From NCBI RefSeq assembly GCF_013927005.1, contig NZ_CP055930.1, positions 3,968,001 through 4,032,000 on the forward strand: a stretch of DNA of 64,000 nt. The letters are read 5' to 3'. The stretch is from Enterobacter sp. RHBSTW-00175 (GTDB lineage Bacteria; Pseudomonadota; Gammaproteobacteria; Enterobacterales; Enterobacteriaceae). Position numbers and translations under genes: made by a program. Under the pieces are notes generated by a model. That model was not told the DNA's origin. It saw nothing but the letters and a program-made list of their open reading frames with translations, and searched no databases. Shown here piece after piece: positions 9,524 through 17,668 of this stretch; position 1 is the first letter of the stretch; each line of letters starts with the position of its first letter.

Positions 9524-10546
9524 CTAACCCGCCGAACCGAGCGTCTTCCGCTTCACCAGACGTGCAGTAAACAATCGGCTGGCCGGTTTACTGTCCTCCG
9601 GGGCCAGCAGCAATTCACAGACTGCCTGCGCCATCTCTGCCAGCGGCTGCGAGAACGTCGTCAACTGATAGCCCAGCCAGCTGGCCTGCTCGATATCATC
9701 AAAACCTATGACGCTGATGTCTTCAGGAACTCGCAGGCCAAACTCATGGCGCGCGGCATCAATAAATCCGCAGGCGATAAGATCCGTCACGCAGAATACC
9801 CCATCCGGGCGCGCCATCTGGCCGAGCAATTCACGTGCAGCAAGGACGCCCGTCTGATAACAGGTGCTGCCAGGCCGGATGACAGTCACATCCGTTCCGG
9901 TTTCAGCCGCCGCCTCCAGAAAACGCGTTTCACGGGTCACCATGCTCGGGGAGCGGGACGAAGACGACACAATCGCCAGATGCTGACATTTTGCAGCAAT
10001 CAGGTGGTCAAATGCCTCTTTCATCGTCGAACTGTAATCGATGTCTATATTGTCTGCGCTGGGAAACTGGCCCATACGGTTGATCAAAATTACCTGCTGC
10101 CCGCTTTGCAGACACAGTTCAATCAGCGAACCCGGCGGCTTACCAGACAACACAATGGTGGCTGTTGAACGGTAATTCAGCGTTTGCTGCACGGCTTCTC
10201 TGGCGCTCGCCTCGTCGTCGTCGGTGTTAATCACCATTACCGCGCGTCCGGCCTGATGCAGACGGCGGGTCAGATGTTCAAGCAGACTGGACTGCCAGGG
10301 AAACGCAAGATTACCGCCAAGAATACAGACCGGGCGGCTCTCCTCCCGGGAAAGCCCCCGCGCCAGATGGTTGACGTGATAATTCAGCGCCCCGGCAGCC
10401 GCCAGCACCTTACGCCGGGTATCTTCAGACACGCTACGACCTGGCGTAAAAGTACGGGACACCGCAGAGCGGGACACGCCGGCAAGACGCGCCACCTCAG
10501 TGGCGCTGGCAAAACCGGGATTTTTTTTCTGGCTGCTACTGCTCAT
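9524..10546 (-). CDS. LacI-family transcriptional regulator of the serT-flanked cassette
   Basis: The 340-residue regulator has an N-terminal helix-turn-helix (ATEVARLAGVSRSAVSRTFTPGRSVSEDTR, about residues 14-45) and a periplasmic-binding-protein-like effector domain ending with the conserved DDIEQASWLGYQLTTFSQP. The ATG at 10546 (MSSSSQKKNPGF) was chosen over one 15 codons upstream because the longer form runs further into the preceding gene. With this start it overlaps the phosphatase gene by 11 bases, suggesting translational coupling as the last gene of the operon. It probably controls this operon. The effector is unknown; a phosphorylated or free sugar or polyol is an inference from the neighbours. 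Confidence 0.88.
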   Translation of the reverse strand: MSSSSQKKNPGFASATEVARLAGVSRSAVSRTFTPGRSVSEDTRRKVLAAAGALNYHVNHLARGLSREESRPVCILGGNLAFPWQSSLLEHLTRRLHQAGRAVMVINTDDDEASAREAVQQTLNYRSTATIVLSGKPPGSLIELCLQSGQQVILINRMGQFPSADNIDIDYSSTMKEAFDHLIAAKCQHLAIVSSSSRSPSMVTRETRFLEAAAETGTDVTVIRPGSTCYQTGVLAARELLGQMARPDGVFCVTDLIACGFIDAARHEFGLRVPEDISVIGFDDIEQASWLGYQLTTFSQPLAEMAQAVCELLLAPEDSKPASRLFTARLVKRKTLGSAG

Positions 10547-11960
10547 GACAGGTTTCCACTGCGGCAATTGCCCGTTCACGGATAATGGCATGTTCAGCCA
10601 GGCGGATCAGCGACGGCTTCGGCGTTTCAAACCACTCATCCGGGTGAAGTTCACGCCGGTCGCGGATCAGGGCGATCGCGTCATCGAGAGTGGGGAAGCG
10701 CTCAGGGCATTCCAGATGCATAAACAACGCCACCAGCGCCACAGAGCGGCTGCGCCCGCCGCGACAGTTGACGAGGATGTTGCCGCGCTTGCGATTGCGG
10801 TAAGACGCTTTATCCGGGATCTGCTGTAACAGTGCCGAGCGCATCAGCTGATACCCGGCGTGCAGCATCTCCGGGGCATTACCTTCCCCGTCAATCAGCC
10901 CCAGTTTGTAATAGCGAACCGGGCCAGCGCCATGAGACAGCAGATGCGGCGCAGCGCCTTTTTCAGACGTGGATACCCAGTCGATATCCAGGTTGACCGC
11001 ACAATTAATGACCACGCCGATATCATGTTCCGCCAGCAGGGCAACGTCGCTCACCCCACCAGAACCACCGATGTAAATATCCATTCCCCAGCCGGGGAAA
11101 TCTTCCACAATCAGGCTCATTGGCGGGCGCGGGTAGCGCACTGTCTCTGGTATCACTGGTAGTGACCCTGCCAGCGGAATACCGGTGGCGCGGGCAAGCT
11201 CATCCGCAATACCCGGCGCAACGGCCAGCACCGGCAGGCCATTGAAGATCCCCTCGGCACTGTCAGGAATGCTCCCCGTCTGGCCGCCTGCCTCACGTAC
11301 CAGCAGCAGTCCCGCCAGGCAGTCCCAGGCATTCATATGGATTTCGATATACCCGTCGGTACGTCCTTCCGCCACCCAGGCCAGCGCCAGCGCGCCGGAG
11401 CCGCCCCGACGCACGCTGGCGCCCAGACCGAGCAGGGACGCCATTACCTGGAGATAGTGATTCTGGCTGTGACGTGAAGACCAGCCCAGCTCCACGGCCG
11501 CCCGCCGGGTGTCGGTAATGGCGGTACAGCGCAGGGGCTGATCGTTTTTCAGCGCATAATGGCCACGGCGTGCCAGATAAAGCTCCTGGCTGACCGGGTT
11601 ATAAATCGCCCCCAGTTCGGTGATGCCGTGGCAAACCCAGGCCATGCACACACAAAAATGGGGAATTCCACGGGCGAAGTTGGCGGTGCCATCAATCGGA
11701 TCCACCACCCACAGTCTCTGCGCACTGGCGGGCTGACTGGCGGTTTCCTCACCGAGGATCAGATCGTCAGGGAAGGCGGCAGAAATAGCCTCTGACACCA
11801 GCTTCTCGACGAAGGTATCGGCCTCGGTCAGAATATCCTGATGCCCCTTGAGTTCATATTCGCCTGCTTTACGCGAGCGGAAGAAGCGCAGGGCGGTATC
11901 GCCTGCGTCGACGATAATGCGCCTGAGCGCCGCTTCACGTTGTTCAATATCGTGAGTCAT
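10536..11960 (-). CDS. Inositol-monophosphatase-like / dual-specificity phosphatase fusion protein
   Basis: This 474-residue cytoplasmic protein joins two phosphatase modules. Residues 1-~265 are an inositol monophosphatase fold with the metal-site motifs GEE (70-72), DPIDGTANF (87-95) and WDCLAG (212-217). Residues ~285-460 look like a dual-specificity/tyrosine phosphatase, with a CX5R loop CRGGRSR (Cys399, Arg405) and a candidate general acid at Asp357 (LIDGEG). The residue before the Cys is Asn where the family usually has His. It follows the transporter genes and overlaps the regulator, so it likely acts on the imported compound or its product. The ATG at 11960 is used; an upstream TTG is less likely. 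I know of no characterised protein with this domain order, and the substrate is unknown. Confidence 0.82.
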   Translation of the reverse strand: MTHDIEQREAALRRIIVDAGDTALRFFRSRKAGEYELKGHQDILTEADTFVEKLVSEAISAAFPDDLILGEETASQPASAQRLWVVDPIDGTANFARGIPHFCVCMAWVCHGITELGAIYNPVSQELYLARRGHYALKNDQPLRCTAITDTRRAAVELGWSSRHSQNHYLQVMASLLGLGASVRRGGSGALALAWVAEGRTDGYIEIHMNAWDCLAGLLLVREAGGQTGSIPDSAEGIFNGLPVLAVAPGIADELARATGIPLAGSLPVIPETVRYPRPPMSLIVEDFPGWGMDIYIGGSGGVSDVALLAEHDIGVVINCAVNLDIDWVSTSEKGAAPHLLSHGAGPVRYYKLGLIDGEGNAPEMLHAGYQLMRSALLQQIPDKASYRNRKRGNILVNCRGGRSRSVALVALFMHLECPERFPTLDDAIALIRDRRELHPDEWFETPKPSLIRLAEHAIIRERAIAAVETCHEQ

Positions 11961-12004
11961 CAAAGTTGTGCTGCCTGTTCAGATTTAACAAATTTCGCTG
12001 AAAA

Positions 12005-13108
12005 CTACTTTTTGTAGTTCAGGCTCCAGATATCCTGCCAGTCCTGGCGGCTTGCCCAGTCGCCCCGTACGGTGGCGGTCAAGTATTCCATCAGTTCGCT
12101 GCGATGCGGTTCAATGCCGGAGGCTTCATCGGCGGGCAGCTTCACCGTCTGGTTGGTGGACATTTTGCCGTCCACACCCTGTGGTGCAATACCTTCGGCG
12201 CTCAGCAGATAGTGAATAAACAGCTTCGCGGTGTTAGGGCTTTTACTCCCCGTAGCCACCACGCCCAGGCTCGGGTAATTCCAGCCAATAAACGGCTTCA
12301 GTCCGCTGCACAGGCCCAGCTTCATCCCCTGCTTGTTGTCGCGGAATTTTGCGGTAGACACCAGACCCACAAAGTCAGTTTTGCTGTCCGGCGCGCCGAT
12401 GGCAGACGCGGCATCATTATCGGAATGGGTCAGCAGCACGCCGTTGCCCGCCAGCGCCTTCACAAAGGCTGCGGTGGCGGATTTCTCGTCGGTTTGCAGC
12501 GGTTTGCCAAATTCCTGCTGATAGGCATCCCGCACCTGCTGGTCGTAGTGCGTTTCCATCTGGCTGAACCAGTCGGTATAGGCCGGTTTGCTGGTGGGAT
12601 CCTGCATCGCGACGCGGCCACGCCATTTTGGCTCGGTCAACTGCCAGAGATTCGTCACCGGGCAGGTGGTGTGATGATCGGTATTGTAGGCAAACACGTT
12701 CGGCGCCAGCACGACGGTTAACGGGGTCTGATAGCGGGCGGCAATATTGCCTTTCAGATCGTCCGGGACCCAGCTCTGCACATAACCTTTATCCAGCAGC
12801 TGCGTCATCCCGGCAGGGGCGTCCTCAACAATCGCCACATCGGCACGCACATTTTTGGCCTGAGCTTCACGGCTCATGATTTCAATAATCTGCGGTGCAT
12901 CGGCCTTCACACCCACCGCCTGCAAACCGTACTGCTCACTGAAGGCTTTCGCCTGCTGCACGATTTTCCCGGTAGAGGCGTAAACGGTGATCGGCTGCTC
13001 CTGCTTTGCAGCCGCAATCAATTTTTGCAGGTCGAACGTCTCAGCCTGCGCGACGGTGCTGCTCAGCAGGGCACTGGCGATAAGTACGGCGGACAAATTG
13101 CGCTTCAT
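12005..13108 (-). CDS. ABC transporter periplasmic substrate-binding protein (ferric/sugar-phosphate AfuA-like family)
   Basis: The 367-residue protein carries a signal peptide (MKRNLSAVLIASALLSSTVAQA) and an extracellular solute-binding fold of the Fe3+/thiamine/phosphonate type (ITVYASTGKIVQQAKAF; LTVVLAPNVFAYNTD; WRGRVAMQDPTSKPAY). I do not see the paired tyrosines near the C terminus (YY) that ligate iron in FbpA proteins. Members of this group such as AfuA bind hexose phosphates, so iron is not the default assumption. AAGGAACCACA precedes the ATG. Order in the operon: permease, ATPase, this gene, phosphatase fusion, regulator. Confidence 0.83.
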   Translation of the reverse strand: MKRNLSAVLIASALLSSTVAQAETFDLQKLIAAAKQEQPITVYASTGKIVQQAKAFSEQYGLQAVGVKADAPQIIEIMSREAQAKNVRADVAIVEDAPAGMTQLLDKGYVQSWVPDDLKGNIAARYQTPLTVVLAPNVFAYNTDHHTTCPVTNLWQLTEPKWRGRVAMQDPTSKPAYTDWFSQMETHYDQQVRDAYQQEFGKPLQTDEKSATAAFVKALAGNGVLLTHSDNDAASAIGAPDSKTDFVGLVSTAKFRDNKQGMKLGLCSGLKPFIGWNYPSLGVVATGSKSPNTAKLFIHYLLSAEGIAPQGVDGKMSTNQTVKLPADEASGIEPHRSELMEYLTATVRGDWASRQDWQDIWSLNYKK

Positions 13109-13134
13109 TGTGGTTCCTTAAGAGTCAATGGGAG

Positions 13135-14214
13135 TTAATTCGCGGTAATGTCGTGACGCAGTCCGTTGCTGTTGAAAAAGTGCAGGGAGGATGTCGGAAG
13201 CTGACAATGCACCTGCTGGCGCGCCTGCCAGCGCGGCCTTAACTGTGTTGAATGGAACAGCCTGTCTTCTCCGGCAACCAGTTCAATCACCCAGCTTCCG
13301 CCGGTGGGCATAATGTTATCGATGGTCATCGGAATGGCGTTGAGACTCGACTCGTCGCTCAGTACGATCTCCTCCGGGCGGATGCCGCAGAGCCGGGTCT
13401 GGTCGTGCAGGGTGAAACGTTGTTGCAGATGTTGTGCAAGGCGGCTCAAAGGCTGATGCAGCGTGATCATGTTCAGGCGTGGCGTGCCAATAAATTCCGC
13501 CACAAAGCGATTGGCCGGGGTCGCGTAAATCTCATCCGGCGTGCCCACCTGCTGCATATGTCCGGCGCTCATCACGGCAATGGTGGTGGCTAAGGTCATG
13601 GCTTCCCACTGATCGTGGCTGACGAAAACAATCGTGGTGCCAAAGGTTTCATGCAGGCGGCGCAGTTCGGCGCGCATTTCCAGACGCAGTGTGGCGTCGA
13701 GGTTAGAAAGCGGTTCATCCAGCAGCAGTACGCCGGGATTCACCGCCAGCATTCGCGCCAGGGCCACGCGCTGCTGCTGGCCACCGGAAAGCTGTGCCGG
13801 ATAGCGACTGGCGTAATCAGCAATGCGCAGTTTTTCCATTACGTCCTGGCAGCGGGCGATACGCTCTTTGGTCGGCACTTTCTGTAAGCGCAGGCCAAAA
13901 TCCACGTTCTGTTCCACGGTCATGTGCGGCCACAGCGCGTAGCTCTGGAACACCAGGCCAATCCCGCGTTTTTCCGGTGGAACGTACGTACCCCGTACCA
14001 CGGAATCGACCACCTTGTCGCCGATACGGATCTCGCCACCGCTGGCGTGCTCAATGCCGGCAATCATCCGCAGGATTGTGGTTTTCCCACAGCCGGACGG
14101 CCCCAGCAGGCACATAAACTCACCGTCTTTCACCGTCAGGTTGATACTGTTTACCGCCGGGGTATCGCTGCCGGGGTAAGTTTTGGTGAGATTCGTTAAT
14201 TGGATATCAGGCAT
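13135..14214 (-). CDS. ABC transporter ATP-binding protein
   Basis: The 359-residue ATPase has Walker A GPSGCGKTT, Q-loop FQSYALWPHMT, signature LSGGQQQRVALARML, Walker B VLLLDEPLSNLD and H-loop VFVSHDQWEAM. A C-terminal TOBE-type domain follows (about residues 235-359). It is in the FbpC/PotA/AfuC group of importers. The ATG at 14214 has GGAGAAATAAG before it and begins 1 base after the permease stop. It energises the fused permease at 14216-16039. Confidence 0.9.
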   Translation of the reverse strand: MPDIQLTNLTKTYPGSDTPAVNSINLTVKDGEFMCLLGPSGCGKTTILRMIAGIEHASGGEIRIGDKVVDSVVRGTYVPPEKRGIGLVFQSYALWPHMTVEQNVDFGLRLQKVPTKERIARCQDVMEKLRIADYASRYPAQLSGGQQQRVALARMLAVNPGVLLLDEPLSNLDATLRLEMRAELRRLHETFGTTIVFVSHDQWEAMTLATTIAVMSAGHMQQVGTPDEIYATPANRFVAEFIGTPRLNMITLHQPLSRLAQHLQQRFTLHDQTRLCGIRPEEIVLSDESSLNAIPMTIDNIMPTGGSWVIELVAGEDRLFHSTQLRPRWQARQQVHCQLPTSSLHFFNSNGLRHDITAN

Positions 14215-14215
14215 C

Positions 14216-16039
14216 TTATTTCTCCAGGCCATCAGCCAGACCGGTACCGGTGATTTTCTGAATAATCACCGTGCCAGCCCATGAAATCAGCGCAATCATC
14301 AGCACCACGGCGTTGGCCGCTTGCTGGTAGTTGTAGTCAATCAGTCGCAGGGACCAGGTGGTCATCACATCCGTTGCCGGCGTGGCAAGGATCACAAACA
14401 GGCTGACTCCTTTAATTCCTGAGATAAACGGCAGCAGGATCCCGGTGGCCAGTGGCGCCGCCTGAATCGGGATAACGATGCGGCGGATACGGGCGAACCA
14501 GCCAGCCCCGGCGATCCGCGCCGCCTCTTCGGCCTCTTTCCCGAGCTGGGTCATCGCCGCGATCCCCGAGCGGCTGGCGTAGGGCATTTTTTCGGCAATC
14601 AGCGCCAGGATCAGGATAAACGGCGTACCGTACAGCGCCGGAACCGGCCCACGGGCCACGGCAAACAGCGAAAGAAAGGCGGTGGCAAAGGCAATGCCGG
14701 GCACCAGATATGGCAGGAAGGTCAGCTGGCGCAGGAAGGCGGCAACCCAGCGGAAGTGACAGCGCATCACCGCATAACCCACCAGCAGGCCCAGCACGCC
14801 GCAGGCGATGGAGGCCGAGCCGACAATCACCAGCGTGTTCCACACCGTGTGCCAGAACTCCGGCGTCAGCAGAATGCCGTTGTGCAGGGCCACGGTATCG
14901 AGGTCGTGACCAATCCAGTAATCGAAGGTAAAGTTTTCGGCAGTAAAGCGGCCTGGCAGGATCATCACCGTCGACAGGAACAGAGTCAGCAGGGGGATTG
15001 CCACACCCAGCAGCACGAACAGCAGCGGCAGCACGGCAGCGGCGGTACGCCAGCGACCCAGAGTGCGGCGGCGTTCCATCACGCCTTTACCACCCAGGGT
15101 CACAAAGCGTTTTGCTTCGCGCAGCATTTTCATGTCCAGCATCAGGGTCAGCATCCCCATCAGCATAATGACCGTTGCAATCACCGCCGCCACGCCAGAC
15201 TGACGCGTACTTATCGCCCGGTACAGCCCGGTGGAGAGGGTATCGAAATGCACCGGCAGGCCAAGAATGTAGGGCAGGGCGAATTCGCCGATGCAGTCCG
15301 CGAAAATCAGCAGCGCGCTTGAAAGCAGCGCCGGGCGTACCAGCGGGATAATAATTTTAAAGGCGATAACCCCGCGAGAGGCACCAAGTACCCGGGCGCA
15401 CTCTTCCATCTGGCTGTCCATGCGCTTCAGGGCGTTACCGACAATCAGGATCACCAGCGGCGCGTAGTGCAGCACCATAATAGTGACTATCGGGAAGTAG
15501 CCGTAGGCCATCCAGTTCGGGGTCTGGATGCCCATAGCCTCCAGCCAGCCGGGCTGGCCGCCGATGGCGTGGTTTTTGAAAATGGTGCTCCACGCTAGCG
15601 CAAAGGTCCACGAAGGGAGCATAAACGGCACGATAAGCAGGGTGGCAAACCATTTTCGGCCCGCGATATCGGTTCGATTGATCAGCCACGCCAGCGCGAC
15701 ACCGACGATTAACGCAATGGCGACAGTGCTCAGCGCCACCGCCAGGGTATTGAGAAGTGGCGTCCAGAGCAGCAGCTCTGACATACGTGATGTTAACGTA
15801 CGCAGCAGATACCAGGCGGTAAATGTTCCTTCTGTTGCCCCGGTGCGGCCTTCATCACCGCTCTGTACCAGAACAGCATTCAGCAACACCGACATCACCG
15901 GTGCGAGGATTATCCAGCTGAACAGCATCAGCAGCAGCGCGCCCAGAAGATTGGCGGGCTCATGGCTGACAATTGACAGCGTATGGCGGACCTTGCGCCA
16001 CGCGCTGTGGCGTGGGTTGATATCGGATTGGTAAGACAC
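14216..16039 (-). CDS. ABC transporter permease, two fused membrane domains (FbpB/AfuB type)
   Basis: The 607-residue inner membrane protein contains two BPD-type permease modules in one chain. Each has an EAA loop (EECARVLGASRGVIAFKIIIP and EEAARIAGAGWFARIRRIVIP) that contacts the ATPase. About twelve hydrophobic segments are visible, with a linker near MKMLREAKRFVTLGGKGVMERRR. Fused permeases are typical of FbpB/SfuB/AfuB systems. The start is a GTG at 16039 with GGGG about 8 bases upstream. It is the first gene of the operon, 130 bases from the second serT, and reads away from it. Confidence 0.9.
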   Translation of the reverse strand: MSYQSDINPRHSAWRKVRHTLSIVSHEPANLLGALLLMLFSWIILAPVMSVLLNAVLVQSGDEGRTGATEGTFTAWYLLRTLTSRMSELLLWTPLLNTLAVALSTVAIALIVGVALAWLINRTDIAGRKWFATLLIVPFMLPSWTFALAWSTIFKNHAIGGQPGWLEAMGIQTPNWMAYGYFPIVTIMVLHYAPLVILIVGNALKRMDSQMEECARVLGASRGVIAFKIIIPLVRPALLSSALLIFADCIGEFALPYILGLPVHFDTLSTGLYRAISTRQSGVAAVIATVIMLMGMLTLMLDMKMLREAKRFVTLGGKGVMERRRTLGRWRTAAAVLPLLFVLLGVAIPLLTLFLSTVMILPGRFTAENFTFDYWIGHDLDTVALHNGILLTPEFWHTVWNTLVIVGSASIACGVLGLLVGYAVMRCHFRWVAAFLRQLTFLPYLVPGIAFATAFLSLFAVARGPVPALYGTPFILILALIAEKMPYASRSGIAAMTQLGKEAEEAARIAGAGWFARIRRIVIPIQAAPLATGILLPFISGIKGVSLFVILATPATDVMTTWSLRLIDYNYQQAANAVVLMIALISWAGTVIIQKITGTGLADGLEK

Positions 16040-16175
16040 GCGTTTACCCCTGACTGTGAAAGACAGTCGGGAATATATCGAGGCAATGTTACAGTTTTGC
16101 TAATTTTTTGCACATATGTGCAAAAATGTCCGGGACAGGAAAAACAGGAACACTTTCAAAATCTTCAATTCCCGC

Positions 16176-16204
16176 TTTACATAGCGCGCAGAGATGTTTA
16201 TAGT
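16176..16204 (+). promoter_or_regulatory. Promoter of serT copy 2
   Basis: -35 TTTACA (16176-16181), 17-base spacer, -10 TATAGT (16199-16204). The hexamers are identical to copy 1 while the spacer has diverged, so both copies look functional. Confidence 0.8.
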
Positions 16205-16216
16205 GCGCCTCACTTT

Positions 16217-16304
16217 GGAAGCGTGGCCGAGCGGTTGAAGGCACCGGTCTTGAAAACCGGCGACCCGAAAGGGTTCTAGAGTTCGAATCTCTACGCTTCC
16301 GCCA
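16217..16304 (+). tRNA. serT: tRNA-Ser (anticodon UGA), copy 2
   Basis: Identical in all 88 nt to the gene at 9355-9442, including the encoded CCA. It is a second intact serT copy, 6862 bases downstream of the first. Confidence 0.97.
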
Positions 16305-16310
16305 AATTTG

Positions 16311-16344
16311 AAAACCCTGCGATAGCAATATCGCAGGGTTTTTT
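16311..16344 (+). terminator. Rho-independent terminator of serT copy 2
   Basis: Same 12-bp stem with GCAA loop and T tract as at copy 1. Confidence 0.93.
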
Positions 16345-16349
16345 CGTTT

Positions 16350-16656
16350 TTGTTGTTTAACCCTTAAGCTGACGTGGTCCGCGCCTTGTCGCAAAGCGGT
16401 AGACCGGGATCTCTCAGGCCTCGTACTACAACTGGAAAGCGGCTGGATTTTCAATTTGACCATTCAGGCTGCTTAGTTCTGTCCCGGCTAATAAATGGCG
16501 CGCGTTGGGCCTGGATTTGGTGCTGATCGCGCTGAATGCGGAGATCGTGACGTCGATAATTAATGTCGTCTTTGATTAGTGAATTAACCCCGTTCGCGGC
16601 GGGACTTGCGGATTAAGGTTATTCTAAACAAATCGTCACCAAAGCGAGATTTTAAC
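16350..16656. other. Gene-free stretch between serT copy 2 and the mgtC promoter; possible coding debris
   Basis: No intact gene is seen. Two short open stretches on the plus strand look codon-like (one ending ...VLQLESGWIFNLTIQAA, stop near 16475; one ending ...LNAEIVTSIINVVFD, stop near 16579) but have no start or matching family I recognise. They may be decayed C-terminal fragments left by past insertions next to the tRNA. Confidence 0.3.
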
Positions 16657-16684
16657 TTTACTCGAATAATTGAATGACTATAAT
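16657..16684 (+). promoter_or_regulatory. Predicted promoter of the mgtCBRU operon
   Basis: -10 TATAAT (16679-16684) is preceded 16 bases upstream by TTTACT (16657-16662). Transcription would start near 16691, giving a leader of about 280 nt before mgtC, close to the long leader known in Salmonella. PhoP control is expected from the family. I could not find a convincing direct-repeat PhoP box; TGTTTA occurs in reverse orientation around 16625-16631. Confidence 0.6.
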
Positions 16685-16709
16685 GAGCACAAATTCACAC
16701 AGGAGAAAT

Positions 16710-16751
16710 ATGTTGGACAGTCACCCTTACTTAAACATCAAGGCAAGCTGA
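16710..16751 (+). CDS. mgtM: mgtC leader peptide 1 (MgtM-like)
   Basis: A 13-codon ORF (MLDSHPYLNIKAS) sits directly behind AGGAGA, just inside the predicted transcript. In Salmonella the mgtC leader has a first short ORF, mgtM, whose translation couples ATP level to transcription into mgtC. Position, ribosome-binding site and following hairpin (TGCT-GCC / GGCAGCA, about 16769-16790) fit that role. Assignment is by position, not sequence match. Confidence 0.62.
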   Translation: MLDSHPYLNIKAS

Positions 16752-16856
16752 CGCTATTTTTTCTGCGCTGCTTGCCAACCGGCGGGCAGCAATCTCCTCA
16801 TCCAGACGATTGCATCCCATAAAGAATAACGCAGCATGGCTGCGAGGATAATCGTC

Positions 16857-16907
16857 ATGTTCATGTTTAAAAATACATTATTCCCTCCACCATCAACGCG
16901 ACGTTAA
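16857..16907 (+). CDS. mgtP: mgtC leader peptide 2 (MgtP, proline-sensing)
   Basis: A 16-codon ORF, MFMFKNTLFPPPSTRR, has three consecutive proline codons at 10-12 and GAGG about 10 bases upstream. In Salmonella MgtP, slow translation of proline codons changes the leader fold and lets transcription enter mgtC. The Pro-Pro-Pro run here is strong evidence for the same attenuator. The ORF ends 65 bases before mgtC. Confidence 0.75.
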   Translation: MFMFKNTLFPPPSTRR

Positions 16908-16972
16908 TCGCCTTTCCGGCGACAATTGGTCGTGTGCTTTAATAAAGCACATAGTTAATTCTTCCAGCATAA

Positions 16973-17668
16973 ATGGAGGAAGCTATGTTGATGTTTCCTT
17001 ATATCGCAAATTTACTCGCTGCGATGCTATTGGGCGCGCTGATTGGCGCTGAAAGACAGTGGCGTCAGCGTATGGCCGGCCTACGCACCAACGCGTTGGT
17101 CGCCACCGGCGCGGCAGTTTTTATTCTGAGCTCCATTTCTACATCACCGGACAGCCCGGGACGTATTGCTGCGCAGGTAGTTTCTGGCATTGGTTTTCTC
17201 GGCGCCGGCGTCATCATGCGTGAAGGTATGAACGTGCGCGGCCTGAATACCGCCGCAACCTTGTGGTGCTCTGCGGCGATTGGCGTGCTGTGCGGATTGG
17301 GCCAGTTCTGGCAAGCGGCGGCGGCAACACTGATAATCCTCTGCGCCAATATTCTACTGCGCGAAGCGGCGCAGAGAATTAATCAGATCCCCGGCGCGAC
17401 AGAAGAAGAGAAATGCTACGTTCTGAATATTGTCTGTCAAAGCGAATATGAAAACGCGATTCGTCAGCTATTGCTTAATATCAGTAAAGAGATGACGCTC
17501 AGCCTTCAGGGACTGGTGTCGACAGCAGCAAAAGAACAAGGGCATAAAGAAATCCGCATCGAACTGGTGGGTAATACCGACTGCCGCAAAGCGCGAGATC
17601 TTATTATGTCGAGAATTGGCGGGAACGAAAACATTACGTCAGTCCGCTGGTGTGTCGAGGGGAGTTAA
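16973..17668 (+). CDS. mgtC: Virulence factor / F1Fo ATP synthase inhibitor MgtC
   Basis: The 231-residue inner membrane protein has the same length and nearly the same N-terminal two thirds as Salmonella MgtC, including RQWRQRMAGLRTNALVATGA and REGMNVRGLNTAATLW. There are about five membrane segments, followed by a soluble ACT-like C-terminal domain (from about residue 145) that is more diverged. In Salmonella MgtC supports survival in macrophages and low Mg2+ and inhibits the ATP synthase. GGAGGAAGCTATG lies near the start; the ATG at 16973 keeps the family's N terminus (MEE-MLMFPYI). It is the first structural gene of mgtCBRU. Confidence 0.95.
   Translation: MEEAMLMFPYIANLLAAMLLGALIGAERQWRQRMAGLRTNALVATGAAVFILSSISTSPDSPGRIAAQVVSGIGFLGAGVIMREGMNVRGLNTAATLWCSAAIGVLCGLGQFWQAAAATLIILCANILLREAAQRINQIPGATEEEKCYVLNIVCQSEYENAIRQLLLNISKEMTLSLQGLVSTAAKEQGHKEIRIELVGNTDCRKARDLIMSRIGGNENITSVRWCVEGS

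Larger units (their letters stand above)
16176..16349 (+). repeat. 174-bp direct repeat, copy 2 (promoter-serT-terminator)
   Basis: Partner of the repeat at 9314-9487. The equal length without indels shows a duplicated unit carrying promoter, tRNA and terminator, not just an integrase core site. No integrase or transposase gene was found inside or next to the bracketed segment. Confidence 0.92.

Noticed and set aside
12005..13108. Calling the cassette transporter a ferric iron importer
   Set aside because: The family includes iron, thiamine, phosphonate and sugar-phosphate binders. The adjacent phosphatases and LacI regulator argue against iron, and iron-ligating tyrosines are not evident.
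16089..16463. Minus-strand frame across serT copy 2 translating to KRRDSNSRTLSGRRFSRPVPSTARPRF, also present at serT copy 1
   Set aside because: It is simply the reverse translation of the tRNA gene, often mis-annotated as a protein.
16600..16660. A PhoP box for mgtC
   Set aside because: Only a single reverse TGTTTA half-site is seen near 16625-16631. The expected direct repeat at 11-base spacing could not be found by eye.
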